Positions 1 to 11,438 of a DNA stretch of 64,000 bases are shown in pieces. The translations under genes were made by a program, and so were the position numbers. The notes beneath the pieces were generated by a model that was not told the origin of the DNA, ran no database searches, and was given only the letters and a program-made list of their open reading frames with translations. Position 1 is the stretch's first letter; each line of letters opens with the position of its first letter. The stretch comes from Anaerotignum faecicola (GTDB lineage: Bacteria > Bacillota > Clostridia > Lachnospirales > Anaerotignaceae), in the NCBI RefSeq assembly GCF_003865035.1, contig NZ_BHVZ01000010.1, forward strand, positions 1 through 64,000, in the 5' to 3' direction.

Positions 1-2668
<2,668 letters not shown>

Positions 2669-2737
2669 AAAAAAGATTGATAAGATTTGCAACTTGTGTT
2701 CAGTTTTGAAGGTGTAACACCTTAATAAAAGAAAGAT

Positions 2738-2856
2738 TTCCGGTGATGATGCGCCTAGGGGACACACCCGTTCCCATTCCGAACACGACGGTTAAGACCT
2801 AGGCGGTCGATGGTACTTGGTGGGCAGCTGCCTGGGAGAGTAGATGGTTGCCGGAA
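2738..2856 (+). rRNA. 5S ribosomal RNA
   Basis: Small rRNA of the 50S subunit, about 70 nt after the 23S gene with no tRNA between. Diagnostic internal sequence cccattccgaacacg lies near 2773, and the ends pair (ttccgg at 2738 with ccggaa at 2851). Length of about 119 nt is normal. It is co-transcribed with the 23S gene and followed by a terminator at 2867. Confidence 0.95.
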
Positions 2857-2866
2857 TCCAATTCAG

Positions 2867-2896
2867 ATAGAATCGCAAATGCGGTTCTATTTTTTG
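2867..2896 (+). terminator. Rho-independent terminator of the rRNA operon
   Basis: A 10-bp stem (atagaatcgc / gcggttctat, one G-U pair) with loop aaat is followed by a T-run, directly after the 5S gene. Confidence 0.9.
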
Positions 2897-2920
2897 CTGT
2901 TTTTAAAGAAAAATCGGCAT

Positions 2921-2973
2921 AAAAAGAAGAAATCCTTCCTTATTAAATTAAAGTGGATTTCTTCTTCTTTTTT
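2921..2973. terminator. Hairpin terminator downstream of FAD dehydrogenase
   Basis: An inverted repeat (aaagaagaaatcc / ggatttcttcttt) is flanked by A-rich and T-rich runs, so it can work in both directions. It lies just beyond the stop of the leftward operon ending at 2986 and backs up the rRNA terminator. Confidence 0.75.
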
Positions 2974-2985
2974 ATTGTGATTTGT

Positions 2986-4353
2986 TTAGTTTGCTGCTAT
3001 ATTTCTTGCAACATGCACGCCGCTTGCGGATGCGTGGGAGAGGGAATGGGTGATGCCGCTGCCATCGCCGATGATATACAGCCCATCATAGCGGCTCATC
3101 AGCTGTTCATTGACGGCAACCTCCATATTATAGAACTTTACCTCTACACCATAAAGGAGGGTATCATCATTTGCTGTGCCGGGCGCAACCTTATCGAGTG
3201 CATAAATCATTTCGATAATGCCATCCAACAGGCGTTTGGGCAGAACAAGACTCAAATCACCGGGGGTTGCATTCAATGTAGGTGTAACGAAGGATTCCTC
3301 TATACGCTTTGGTGTGGAACGACGACCACGAATCAAATCACCGAAGCGCTGCACAATTACACCGCCGCCCAGCATATTGCTCAGGCGGGCAATGGATTCG
3401 CCATAGCCGTTGGAATCCTTGAATGGCTCAGAAAAATGCTTGGCAACCAACAAAGCGAAGTTTGTATTACCTGTTTGCAGGGCAGGGTCTTCATAGCTAT
3501 GCCCGTTTACAGTGATAATGCCGTTTGTGTTTTCATTTACAACAGCACCCTTGGGGTTCATGCAGAAGGTACGCACCTTATCTCCGTATTTCTGGGTGCG
3601 GTATACGATTTTGCTTTCGTAAAGCTCATCGGTCAGATGAGAAAAAACCTCCGCAGGCAGTTCCACGCGCACACCAAGATCAACGCGGTTGGATTTTGTG
3701 GGGATTTCCAGTTCATTACAAATGCGTTCCATCCACTTACTGCCGCTGCGTCCAACGGAAATGATACATTTTTCGCAGGAAAAGCTTTCCTCTGCACAAT
3801 TTACCGCATAGCCATTTTCCAGAACGGTAACGGAATTGACGGGTGTATCAAAGAAGAAATCCACCTTATCCTTTAGATGTGCATAAAGATTTTCCAGCAC
3901 AATATAGTTTATATCCGTACCCAAATGACGCACAGAGGCATCCAGAAGGTGCAGGTCATTTTGGATGCAAAGCTTTTTAAACCTTGTGCCTGCGGTGGAA
4001 TACAGCTTTGTGCCTGCACCGCCATAACGCATATTGATGGTATCAACATACTGCATTAAATCCAAGGCACGTTTTTTGCCGATATATTCATATAAAGTAC
4101 CGCCAAAATCGTTGGTGATGTTATATTTCCCATCGGAAAAAGCACCTGCACCGCCAAAGCCGCTCATGATGCTGCAGCTTTTACAGCTGACACAGCTTTT
4201 GATTTTATCCCCATCAATGGGACAGTGGCGTTTATCGAGCGCATGACCTGCCTCGAAAACAGCAACCCTCATCGTAGGCTTTTGCTGCATCAGTTCATAA
4301 GCAGCAAAGATACCACCGGGACCTGCGCCGATAATAATGACATCATAATTCAT
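2986..4353 (-). CDS. FAD-dependent dehydrogenase (COG2509-like)
   Basis: Predicted cytoplasmic flavoprotein of 455 residues. The N-terminal Rossmann motif GAGPGG (residues 8-13) binds FAD. A cysteine-rich segment (CPIDGDKIKSCVSCKSC, about residues 48-64) precedes SGFGGAGAFSDGK, and a C-terminal IIGDGSG FAD motif follows. This arrangement is typical of the uncharacterised FAD-dependent dehydrogenases of COG2509; substrate unknown. I chose the ATG at 4353 because a GGAGG site sits just upstream; an in-frame ATG eight codons earlier would put that site inside the gene. It is the last gene of a three-gene leftward operon, 44 nt after the ABC-F gene. Confidence 0.88.
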   Translation of the reverse strand: MNYDVIIIGAGPGGIFAAYELMQQKPTMRVAVFEAGHALDKRHCPIDGDKIKSCVSCKSCSIMSGFGGAGAFSDGKYNITNDFGGTLYEYIGKKRALDLMQYVDTINMRYGGAGTKLYSTAGTRFKKLCIQNDLHLLDASVRHLGTDINYIVLENLYAHLKDKVDFFFDTPVNSVTVLENGYAVNCAEESFSCEKCIISVGRSGSKWMERICNELEIPTKSNRVDLGVRVELPAEVFSHLTDELYESKIVYRTQKYGDKVRTFCMNPKGAVVNENTNGIITVNGHSYEDPALQTGNTNFALLVAKHFSEPFKDSNGYGESIARLSNMLGGGVIVQRFGDLIRGRRSTPKRIEESFVTPTLNATPGDLSLVLPKRLLDGIIEMIYALDKVAPGTANDDTLLYGVEVKFYNMEVAVNEQLMSRYDGLYIIGDGSGITHSLSHASASGVHVARNIAAN

Positions 4354-4397
4354 TCCTTTTCCTCCATTATCTCTCATTATCTTTTATTCTCTCTTAT

Positions 4398-5954
4398 TTA
4401 TAGCCGGATTGTCGTCCAATCCTCGCAGTTCCATACCTCAGTCACAACATCCTGATAAAATTCAGGTTCGTGACAAATCAAAAGAATACTGCCCTTATAT
4501 GCCTGCAAAGCACGCTTTAATTCTTCCTTTGCATCCACATCCAAATGGTTGGTTGGCTCATCCAGCAGAAGAACATTGGTTTCGTTGTTGATGAGCTTGC
4601 AAAGGCGAACCTTTGCCTGCTCGCCGCCGCTGAGTACCTTCACCATGCTTTCGATATGCTTTGTGGTCAGGCCACATTTTGCCAGAGCGGAACGCACCTC
4701 ATATTGCGTAAACGAAGGAAATTCCTTCCAGATTTCATCAATACAGGTGACATTTTCGGTGTATTTCTTTTCCTGCTCAAAATAGCCGGTATAAAGATAA
4801 TCCCCCAGTTCCGTTTTGCCGCTGAGAGGTGGGATTTCGCCGAGGATGCTTTTCAGCAGAGTGGTTTTCCCAATCCCGTTTGCACCGACAAGCGCAATTT
4901 TCTGTCCGCGTTCCATGGAAAGGGTGAGAGGTCTGGAAAGGGGTTTATCATATCCAATCACCAAATCCTCTGTCTGGAAAATGTATCTGCCTGCGGCACG
5001 CGCCTCTTTGAAGTTGAATTCCGGCTTTGGCTTTTCCTTCGCCAATTCGATGACGTCCATTTTATCCAGCTTTTTCTGACGGGACATTGCCATATTTCTT
5101 GTGGAAACACGCGCTTTATTGCGAGCAACGAAGTCCTTTAGGTCATCGATTTCCTGCTGCTGCTTACGATATGCCGCCTCAAGCTGCGCCTTTTTCATGG
5201 CATAGACCTCCTGGAATTTATCATAATCCCCGACATAGCGTGTCAGCTCTGCATTTTCTACATGGTAAATCAGATTGACCACGCTGTTAAGGAAGGGAAT
5301 ATCATGCGAAATAAGGATGAAGGCGTTTTCGTATTCAATCAGATAGCGTTTCAGCCATTCGATATGATTTTCGTCCAGATAGTTGGTCGGCTCATCCAGA
5401 AGAAGAATATCCGGTTTTTCCAGAAGCAGCTTACCCATTAAAACCTTGGTTCTCTGTCCGCCCGAAAGCTCTGTGACATCTCTGTCCATGCCGATATCCG
5501 CAAGACCGAGGGCACGTCCGATTTCGTCCACCTTGGAATCAATGATATAAAAATCATGATGCTCCAGAGTTTCCTGTATACTACCCGTTTCCTCCATCAG
5601 AAATTCCATGCGCTCTGCGTCAGCCTCCGCCATTTCGGCATAGTAGGCGTTCATCTGCGCCTCAAGGTCAAAAAGATAGCCGAAGGCAGATTGCAGAACG
5701 TCTCGGATGGTCTGTCCCTGTTCCAGAACGGTATGCTGATCTAAATAGCCCACACGGACATTTTTGCTCCATTCGATTTTGCCCTCATCAGGCATCAGCT
5801 TTCCTGTGATAATATTCATAAATGTGGATTTCCCTTCGCCATTTGCCCCAACAAAGCCGACGTGCTCCCCCTTCAGAAGGCGGAAGGATACGTCTGTGAA
5901 GATGGCTCTGTCACCAAAGCCGTGGCTGAGCTTTACTACATTTAAAATACTCAT
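4398..5954 (-). CDS. ABC-F family ATP-binding protein, chromosomal
   Basis: Soluble tandem ABC ATPase (518 aa) without membrane segments, the ABC-F layout. First domain: Walker A GANGEGKST (near residue 37), signature LSGGQRTKV, Walker B ILLLDEPTNYLD. Second domain: Walker A GANGIGKTT, signature LSGGEQAKV, Walker B VLLLDEPTNHLD. The interdomain linker is charged. Family members bind the ribosomal E site and relieve stalled translation or antibiotic block. Its place in a housekeeping-looking operon and its codon use like its neighbours suggest a core YkpA/YbiT-like translation factor, not acquired resistance. RBS AAGGAG lies 8 nt before the ATG; 12 nt separate it from the upstream HAD gene. 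Confidence 0.92.
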   Translation of the reverse strand: MSILNVVKLSHGFGDRAIFTDVSFRLLKGEHVGFVGANGEGKSTFMNIITGKLMPDEGKIEWSKNVRVGYLDQHTVLEQGQTIRDVLQSAFGYLFDLEAQMNAYYAEMAEADAERMEFLMEETGSIQETLEHHDFYIIDSKVDEIGRALGLADIGMDRDVTELSGGQRTKVLMGKLLLEKPDILLLDEPTNYLDENHIEWLKRYLIEYENAFILISHDIPFLNSVVNLIYHVENAELTRYVGDYDKFQEVYAMKKAQLEAAYRKQQQEIDDLKDFVARNKARVSTRNMAMSRQKKLDKMDVIELAKEKPKPEFNFKEARAAGRYIFQTEDLVIGYDKPLSRPLTLSMERGQKIALVGANGIGKTTLLKSILGEIPPLSGKTELGDYLYTGYFEQEKKYTENVTCIDEIWKEFPSFTQYEVRSALAKCGLTTKHIESMVKVLSGGEQAKVRLCKLINNETNVLLLDEPTNHLDVDAKEELKRALQAYKGSILLICHEPEFYQDVVTEVWNCEDWTTIRL

Positions 5955-5966
5955 GTATCGTTCTCC

Positions 5967-6800
5967 TTATGCTCTTTCCTTTAGTAATTGTTCCAGAATT
6001 TTTGCCGCGCCAAAGTGATTGCAGTCCTCCGCAATCATATCCGCCGCAGCCTTGATGTGTGCCTCGCTGTTTGCCATGGCAACGCCAATGCCCGCAAATT
6101 CCAGCATGGGCAAATCGTTATCGCTGTCTCCCATGGCAAGCACATGCTCCGCTTCGATGCCAAGCAGGGCACAAAGCGTTTCCAATGCCTTCGCCTTGGT
6201 GGCAAGGGGAGAGGTGATTTCAATATTTTCCGGTGTAGATGCGGTAACGGAGCAAAGACCGAGTGCCCGCAGCTCCGCCCAGACCTGCTTTCGCAAGTCC
6301 ATATCCCGAAAAATCAGATTGATATTTTCCAGAATGGCATGGCTTTTCTGCATTTTCTCCCAGAAATTTTCTACAGGGGTGCGGCTGTTCAGAATATAGC
6401 GCACATGGCTTTCCGTCAGCCCGTAGGGAGAAAGATTTTCATAGACGCTTTTCGCAATATACGCCTTGCCATGGATAAAATATTCCGTGATGACAGGCAG
6501 ACGCTTGGCAATGGGAATCACTGCATCGACTGCATTGGGCGAAAGATTATTTTCAATGACGGCTTTTTTTTCCACTGCGTCATAAATCGCCGCGCCGTTG
6601 CTGGTGATAACATAGCGCAGAAAGGGCAGTGCCTTGATTGCCTGTGGCACTGTGCTGAAGGGTCTGCCTGTGGCAGGCACAAAATAAATGCCCTGTTCGT
6701 TCATCTGTTCCAACGCATGATATAAGCGAGGGGTAATTTCCTTATTTTTATCGAGAAGGGTGCCATCCAGATCGGAGGCAACCAGCTTTATGTATTTCAT
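5967..6800 (-). CDS. Cof-type HAD-IIB family phosphatase
   Basis: Predicted cytoplasmic phosphatase of 277 aa acting on small phosphorylated metabolites such as sugar phosphates or flavin precursors; the exact substrate cannot be told. Catalytic motif I DLDGTLLDKN lies at the N-terminus with the nucleophile Asp about residue 10, and motif IV GDSDNDLPML is near residue 222. The intervening cap is the IIB type. It is the first gene of the leftward operon, with a plausible promoter 24-52 nt upstream. Confidence 0.9.
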   Translation of the reverse strand: MKYIKLVASDLDGTLLDKNKEITPRLYHALEQMNEQGIYFVPATGRPFSTVPQAIKALPFLRYVITSNGAAIYDAVEKKAVIENNLSPNAVDAVIPIAKRLPVITEYFIHGKAYIAKSVYENLSPYGLTESHVRYILNSRTPVENFWEKMQKSHAILENINLIFRDMDLRKQVWAELRALGLCSVTASTPENIEITSPLATKAKALETLCALLGIEAEHVLAMGDSDNDLPMLEFAGIGVAMANSEAHIKAAADMIAEDCNHFGAAKILEQLLKERA

Positions 6801-6823
6801 AGTATCACCTGCCCATTCTATCT

Positions 6824-6852
6824 ATTCTATCAGATAAAGGAACACGCTACAA
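6824..6852 (-). promoter_or_regulatory. Predicted promoter of the HAD/ABC-F/FAD operon
   Basis: Read leftward: -35 TTGTAG (6847-6852), 17-bp spacer, -10 TAGAAT (6824-6829), just upstream of the HAD start at 6800. Confidence 0.5.
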
Positions 6853-6975
6853 TAAAAAGGAAGTGACTTTTTGAAAGAAAATTTCGTTTGAGGGTTCTGT
6901 CTGTATTTCTCTGGAAAAAGGCAGGCAGATATGATATGCTAACAGCAGAAGCGGAGGAGAAACGGAGGGATTTAC

Positions 6976-8913
6976 ATGGTTTTTACGCCATTTAGGCTGA
7001 GAGAGTTGGAATTGAAAAATCGTTGGATTATGCTTGCCATGCACACAGGCTTTGCGACAGGCAATGCGCTGACAGAGCGCGACTATGCCTTCTATGAGGA
7101 GCGCGCAAAGGGCGGCGCGGCGGCAGTGACGGTGCTGCTTGCTGTGAATGAAGCAGGGGCACTTAAGGGAATGTATGACGCGGAAACGGTAGAGAAGGAA
7201 AGCCTGCGGACACTTGCGGAACGCGTCCACGCGCACGATTGCAGGCTGATTGTGCAGCTGTTCCACTGCGGACGAAACGAAAGCGCGAAGAACCACGGCG
7301 AAAAGCCCTTGCTTGCGCCTTCTGCGGTGGCTTCGCCTATTTTCAGGACAGAGCCGCAGGAAATGACGGCAGAGGAATTAGCCAAAACAAAGGCGGCGTT
7401 TGCCAATGCGGCGGCATTGTGCAAGGAAATCGGCGCGGATATCGTAGAGGTGAGCGCATCGGCAGGGTATCTGCTTTCGGAATTTTTCTCTCCGTTGACA
7501 AATCAGAGAACGGATGTATATGGCTATCAGACAGAAAACGGCATGACCTATCCATTGGAGGTTCTGGCGGCAGTGCGTGCGGCAGTAGGGGATTTCCCAA
7601 TACTGGTAAAGGTTTCTGCGGCGCAGATGGTAGAGGGCGGCTATGAGCTGACAGATACGCTGCGTTTCTGCAAAAAGGCAGAGGATGCAGGGACGATTGA
7701 TGGTGTGACGGTAACGGGCGGCTGGCATGAATCTCCGGTGGAGCAGATTTCCTATCATGTTTCCAAGGGGGGATATGCGCCGTTTGCGGGTGCTTTGAAG
7801 AAATATCTTTCTGTGCCTGTGATTGCTTGCAATCGGATTCATGATGCGGAAACGGCGGAACGGATTCTGGCGCAGGGTCTCTGCGATTTCTGCGGTACGG
7901 CAAGGGCATTTCTGGCGGATGCGGCATTTGCCAATCGCTTGCAGGCGGGCAAGCCCTATCTGCCCTGCCAGAGCTGCAATAAGTGCATCGCGGCAGTGCT
8001 GAAGGGGAAGGAGCTTTTCTGCGCCTTCAACCCCGAAGCAGGGAATGAAGCCTTTGAGCACCAGAGAAGAAAGATTGCAACCAGAAAGGAATGTATCGTC
8101 ATCGGCGGCGGTCCTGCCGGCATGGAAGCGGCGAAAAAATCCGCAGAGCGCGGCTTTGTCACAACACTGCTGTGCAGGGAAAAGGAGCTTGGTGGTCAGC
8201 TGCGGCTGGCAGCATTACCTCCGAAAAAGGAGGGTCTGCTGGATTATATTGCCTACATGAAAGCAACCCTTGCGGAGCTAGGCGTTACCGTTTTGACAGA
8301 AACAGAAGCAACGCTTGATTTTATTAAGGAAAGAAAACCGTATTTTACGGTTGTGGCAACAGGCAGTCAACCCGAAAAGCAGCCAATTGAAGGCTTGTCT
8401 GATGAAAAATATTTTACGGCGCAGGAAATCTTGCAGATGCCGGAAGAAAAAATTGCGGAAATGCTTCAAGGAACTGTGGCAATTCTGGGCGGCGGCGCAG
8501 TTGGTTTGGAAACGGCAGCATTTCTGACGCAGCGTCTGCCGGAGGGTGCAGCGGAATTCGGGATTAAGATTATCGAGCAGAAGGAAAAAATGGGCATGGA
8601 CATGGGCGCAATGGCGCGTCCGCTGTTAAATGAATTGAAGAAAAAGAATGTCAGCTTTTTGACAACTACCACCGCAACGCTGATGGACGGCAGCAAGCTG
8701 TATGTCAAAATCGGCGAAATGACGCTGTTTGTTTCTGCGGATACAGTTATCTGGGCAGGCGGCGGCGAGCCTGTTGTGGATACGGAGTTGACCATGTGGC
8801 TGATGGATGAGCGGATGAGCTATGCCGTTGTGGGGGATGCAAATGAAATCGGCGATGGCGGCACAGCAATCAAGGATGCGTATGAATTGTACACACATTT
8901 GTACCTTGCATGA
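6976..8913 (+). CDS. NADH:flavin oxidoreductase / 2,4-dienoyl-CoA reductase family
   Basis: Multidomain Old Yellow Enzyme-type reductase of 645 aa. Residues 1 to about 320 form the FMN-binding TIM barrel (starts VFTPFRLRELELKNR; HESPVEQISYH region). An iron-sulfur motif CxxCxxC-x11-C (CQSCNKC... about residues 330-350) follows. The C-terminal half is an FAD/NAD(P) domain with GGGPAGMEAA near residue 378 and GGGAVGLETA near 505. Electrons run NAD(P)H-FAD-4Fe4S-FMN to an unsaturated substrate; relatives reduce dienoyl-CoAs, bile-acid enones or other enoates. It stands alone and divergent from the HAD operon. No clear terminator is visible before alr. Confidence 0.92.
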   Translation: MVFTPFRLRELELKNRWIMLAMHTGFATGNALTERDYAFYEERAKGGAAAVTVLLAVNEAGALKGMYDAETVEKESLRTLAERVHAHDCRLIVQLFHCGRNESAKNHGEKPLLAPSAVASPIFRTEPQEMTAEELAKTKAAFANAAALCKEIGADIVEVSASAGYLLSEFFSPLTNQRTDVYGYQTENGMTYPLEVLAAVRAAVGDFPILVKVSAAQMVEGGYELTDTLRFCKKAEDAGTIDGVTVTGGWHESPVEQISYHVSKGGYAPFAGALKKYLSVPVIACNRIHDAETAERILAQGLCDFCGTARAFLADAAFANRLQAGKPYLPCQSCNKCIAAVLKGKELFCAFNPEAGNEAFEHQRRKIATRKECIVIGGGPAGMEAAKKSAERGFVTTLLCREKELGGQLRLAALPPKKEGLLDYIAYMKATLAELGVTVLTETEATLDFIKERKPYFTVVATGSQPEKQPIEGLSDEKYFTAQEILQMPEEKIAEMLQGTVAILGGGAVGLETAAFLTQRLPEGAAEFGIKIIEQKEKMGMDMGAMARPLLNELKKKNVSFLTTTTATLMDGSKLYVKIGEMTLFVSADTVIWAGGGEPVVDTELTMWLMDERMSYAVVGDANEIGDGGTAIKDAYELYTHLYLA

Positions 8914-8971
8914 CAAGATTTGTGTATATTGTATTTTTTTAAGATATTGATGAAATATTTTTCGGCAGATA

Positions 8972-9000
8972 TTGCCAAGAGAAAAACATTGTGCTATATT
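8972..9000 (+). promoter_or_regulatory. Predicted strong vegetative promoter of alr
   Basis: -35 TTGCCA (8972-8977), 17-bp spacer, TG-extended -10 TATATT (8995-9000). The leader to the alr start is about 110 nt and holds no obvious riboswitch. Confidence 0.7.
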
Positions 9001-9117
9001 TAGTACAAGTGTTAAATAATTGCCAAGGAATTAGGGAAAATCGCAGTACATTCTCGTTGGCAATGAAAAAAATGCTGAGAAATATCACCATTTTTCTTGG
9101 AAAGGAAGCGGAAAGTT

Positions 9118-10311
9118 ATGGATTTTATCAAAAGAACATGGGCAGAAATTGACTTGGATGCACTGGATTACAACATCAAGAGCATCAAATCCAAAATGGA
9201 ACCCGAGCATAAGGTTATGGGTATTGTAAAGGCGGATGCGTATGGTCATGGTGACGGCTTTGTAGCACGCAAGCTGCAGGCAGGCGGCTTCGACTGGTTC
9301 GGCGTTTCCAACATCGAAGAAGGTATGAGCCTGAGAAACGAAGGCATCACAAAACCCATTCTGGTTCTGGGCTATACACCCGCAAGCTGCGTAGAAATTC
9401 TTTGCCAGCAGAGCATCACAAACGCAATCGTTGGGATTGAACATGCAAGAAGCCTGCAGGAAGCAGCGGCAGCAGCAAATGTTGTTGTAGAAGGTCATAT
9501 TAAACTGGATACAGGTATGACTCGTGTTGGTTTCCAGACAGATGATGCAGACTTCGATCAGTCCCTGAAGGATATCATTGAAGTAAGTAAAATGCCCAAC
9601 GTAAAGATTACAGGTATCTTTACACACCATGCAGTTGCTGACTCCTACACAGGTGATAACCCCGATTTCACAAGAATGCAGTTTGCTCGCTTCGATAAAA
9701 TGGTAACAGCTTTGCAGGATGCAGGCGTACATGTTGGTCTCCGCCACTGTGCAAACAGCGCAACCACAATCGCTTATCCCGAAAGACATATTGATATGTG
9801 CCGTTCCGGTATCATTACATACGGTATGCTGCCCTCTAGCGAATGCGAAGGCATGATTGATTTGAAGCCTTTGATGACAGTAAAATCCACAATCGGTCTG
9901 GTAAAGCATGTTCCTGCAGGCTCTCAGCTTTCCTACGGCAGAACCTATACAGCAGAAACAGACAGAAGAATTGCTACCATCCCTATTGGCTATGCAGATG
10001 GTTACAACAGAGCATTGTCCAACAAGGCTAAAATGATTGTTCATGGTAAATATGCACCCGTTGTTGGTCGTGTCTGCATGGACCAGCTGATGATTGACGT
10101 TACAGATATTCCCGAAGCAAAAATGGGGGATGAAGTTATCGTTGTTGGTACAGATGGCGATAAACACTTCACATTTGACGATATGGCTGCAATCCTTGGC
10201 ACAATCAACTATGAACTGCCCTGCGTATTGACAAAACGTGTTCCCCGTGTTTATAAAGAAAACGGCGAAATCGTTGGTATCGTAGACCATGTTCTGCATC
10301 AGTACAGATAA
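9118..10311 (+). CDS. alr: Alanine racemase
   Basis: PLP enzyme interconverting L- and D-alanine, supplying D-Ala for peptidoglycan. The 397-aa protein shows the PLP lysine motif KADAYGHG (about residues 39-46) and the C-terminal catalytic region IGYADGYNR and VCMDQLMIDV. I start it at the ATG 9118, preceded by GGAAAGGAAG, instead of a TTG 21 nt earlier. Codon choice is unlike the flanking genes (Pro mostly ccc, Thr aca, many Gly ggt and Val gtt), a pattern expected of a highly expressed gene, and the promoter looks strong. It may therefore serve alanine metabolism as well as wall synthesis (inference). Confidence 0.96.
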   Translation: MDFIKRTWAEIDLDALDYNIKSIKSKMEPEHKVMGIVKADAYGHGDGFVARKLQAGGFDWFGVSNIEEGMSLRNEGITKPILVLGYTPASCVEILCQQSITNAIVGIEHARSLQEAAAAANVVVEGHIKLDTGMTRVGFQTDDADFDQSLKDIIEVSKMPNVKITGIFTHHAVADSYTGDNPDFTRMQFARFDKMVTALQDAGVHVGLRHCANSATTIAYPERHIDMCRSGIITYGMLPSSECEGMIDLKPLMTVKSTIGLVKHVPAGSQLSYGRTYTAETDRRIATIPIGYADGYNRALSNKAKMIVHGKYAPVVGRVCMDQLMIDVTDIPEAKMGDEVIVVGTDGDKHFTFDDMAAILGTINYELPCVLTKRVPRVYKENGEIVGIVDHVLHQYR

Positions 10312-10325
10312 GAAAAATTGAAATA

Positions 10326-10355
10326 AAAGAGGAGTGGCTTTGCCGCTCCTTTTTT
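10326..10355 (+). terminator. Terminator of alr
   Basis: Stem aggagtggc / gccgctcct with a short loop and a run of seven T, 15-20 nt after the alr stop. Confidence 0.9.
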
Positions 10356-10378
10356 GAGTTGAAAGATTTTTCGGCTGA

Positions 10379-10420
10379 AAAAAGACATCCCATCGTAAAG
10401 ACGGGATGTCAATTTTTTTG
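10379..10420. terminator. Bidirectional terminator between alr and icd operon
   Basis: Stem gacatccc / gggatgtc (10384-10391, 10403-10410) is flanked by aaaaaa on the left and ttttttt on the right. It ends the leftward citrate-isocitrate operon and backs up the alr terminator. Confidence 0.85.
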
Positions 10421-10438
10421 TCTGATAAAGCTGTAGGC

Positions 10439-11437
10439 TTACAGCTTTGCAATCACTGCGTCCGCAAATTCCTCGGTGCTTGCGGTGCCGCCCATATCCT
10501 GCGTCAGTGTTTTCCCTTCGGAAATGACATCGGTTACGGCTTTTTCGATTGCCGCTGCCGCCTTTGCCTCGCCCAGATGTGCCAGCATCAGGGAAGCGGA
10601 AAGGATGCAGGCAGTCGGGTTGATTTTGTGCTGTCCTGCAATATCGGGGGCAGAGCCGTGGATTGGCTCGAAAATTGCACCGTCCTTGCCGATATTTGCG
10701 CTGGGGGTTAAGCCCAAGCCGCCAACCAGACCTGCACACAGGTCGGAAACGATATCGCCGTAAAGGTTCGGGCAAACCAGTACATCATATTCCTCAGGGT
10801 GCATTACCAAACGCATACACATGGCATCGACAATGCTGTCTGTAAATTCGATTTGCGGATATTCCTTTGCAATCTCTCTTGCTACATCCAGAAACAGACC
10901 ATCGGTGCATTTCATAATGTTTGCCTTATGTACGGCTGTTACTTTTTTTCTTCCTTCTCTTACGGCATATTCAAAGGCGTAACGGCAGATGCGCTCGCAG
11001 CCCTTTCTGGTAATCAGCTTAATGCTTTCCGCCGCATCTTCGCCAACCATGTGCTCAATCCCTGCATACAGGTCTTCTGTATTTTCGCGCACGATAACAA
11101 GGTCGATATGATCATATCTTGTGATTACGCCGGGGTAGGTTTTGGCAGGGCGTACGTTTGCATAAAGGTCAAAGGTTTTGCGCAGTGCTACGTTTACGCT
11201 GCGGAAGCCCTTGCCGACAGGGGTCGTAATAGGCCCTTTCAGCGCAACGCCGTTCTTGCGGATGGAATCAATGACATGGTCGGGCAGGGGTGTGCCGTAT
11301 TTTTCGATCATGGCTGCGCCTGCTTCCATTTCATCCCATTCAATGGCAACGCCGGTTGCCTCTACAACGCGCTTCGCTGCCGCAACAACCTCAGGGCCGC
11401 TGCCGTCCCCGGGGATAAGAGTTACTTTATGTGCCAT
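10439..11437 (-). CDS. NAD-dependent isocitrate dehydrogenase
   Basis: Oxidatively decarboxylates isocitrate to 2-oxoglutarate. The 332-aa protein belongs to the isocitrate/isopropylmalate dehydrogenase family: [11 protein letters not shown] at the start, [19 protein letters not shown] for substrate binding, catalytic Tyr/Lys region, and [10 protein letters not shown] for metal. SAPDIAG near residue 258 is the NAD-type cofactor loop (NADP enzymes usually carry Lys/Tyr here). 3-isopropylmalate or homoisocitrate dehydrogenase is the alternative by family, but the position directly after aconitase (1 nt gap, RBS inside its end) and Re-citrate synthase favours isocitrate. Confidence 0.88.
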   Translation of the reverse strand: MAHKVTLIPGDGSGPEVVAAAKRVVEATGVAIEWDEMEAGAAMIEKYGTPLPDHVIDSIRKNGVALKGPITTPVGKGFRSVNVALRKTFDLYANVRPAKTYPGVITRYDHIDLVIVRENTEDLYAGIEHMVGEDAAESIKLITRKGCERICRYAFEYAVREGRKKVTAVHKANIMKCTDGLFLDVAREIAKEYPQIEFTDSIVDAMCMRLVMHPEEYDVLVCPNLYGDIVSDLCAGLVGGLGLTPSANIGKDGAIFEPIHGSAPDIAGQHKINPTACILSASLMLAHLGEAKAAAAIEKAVTDVISEGKTLTQDMGGTASTEEFADAVIAKL

Positions 11438-11438
11438 A

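Noticed and set aside
2669..2737. tRNA gene in the 23S-5S spacer
   Set aside because: No cloverleaf or T-loop motif is present in the 69-nt spacer.
2953..3876. Long rightward ORF opposite the FAD dehydrogenase
   Set aside because: Cys/His/Ile-rich shadow of the reverse-strand gene, with no RBS and no recognisable domain. Similar shadows opposite other genes were discarded for the same reason.
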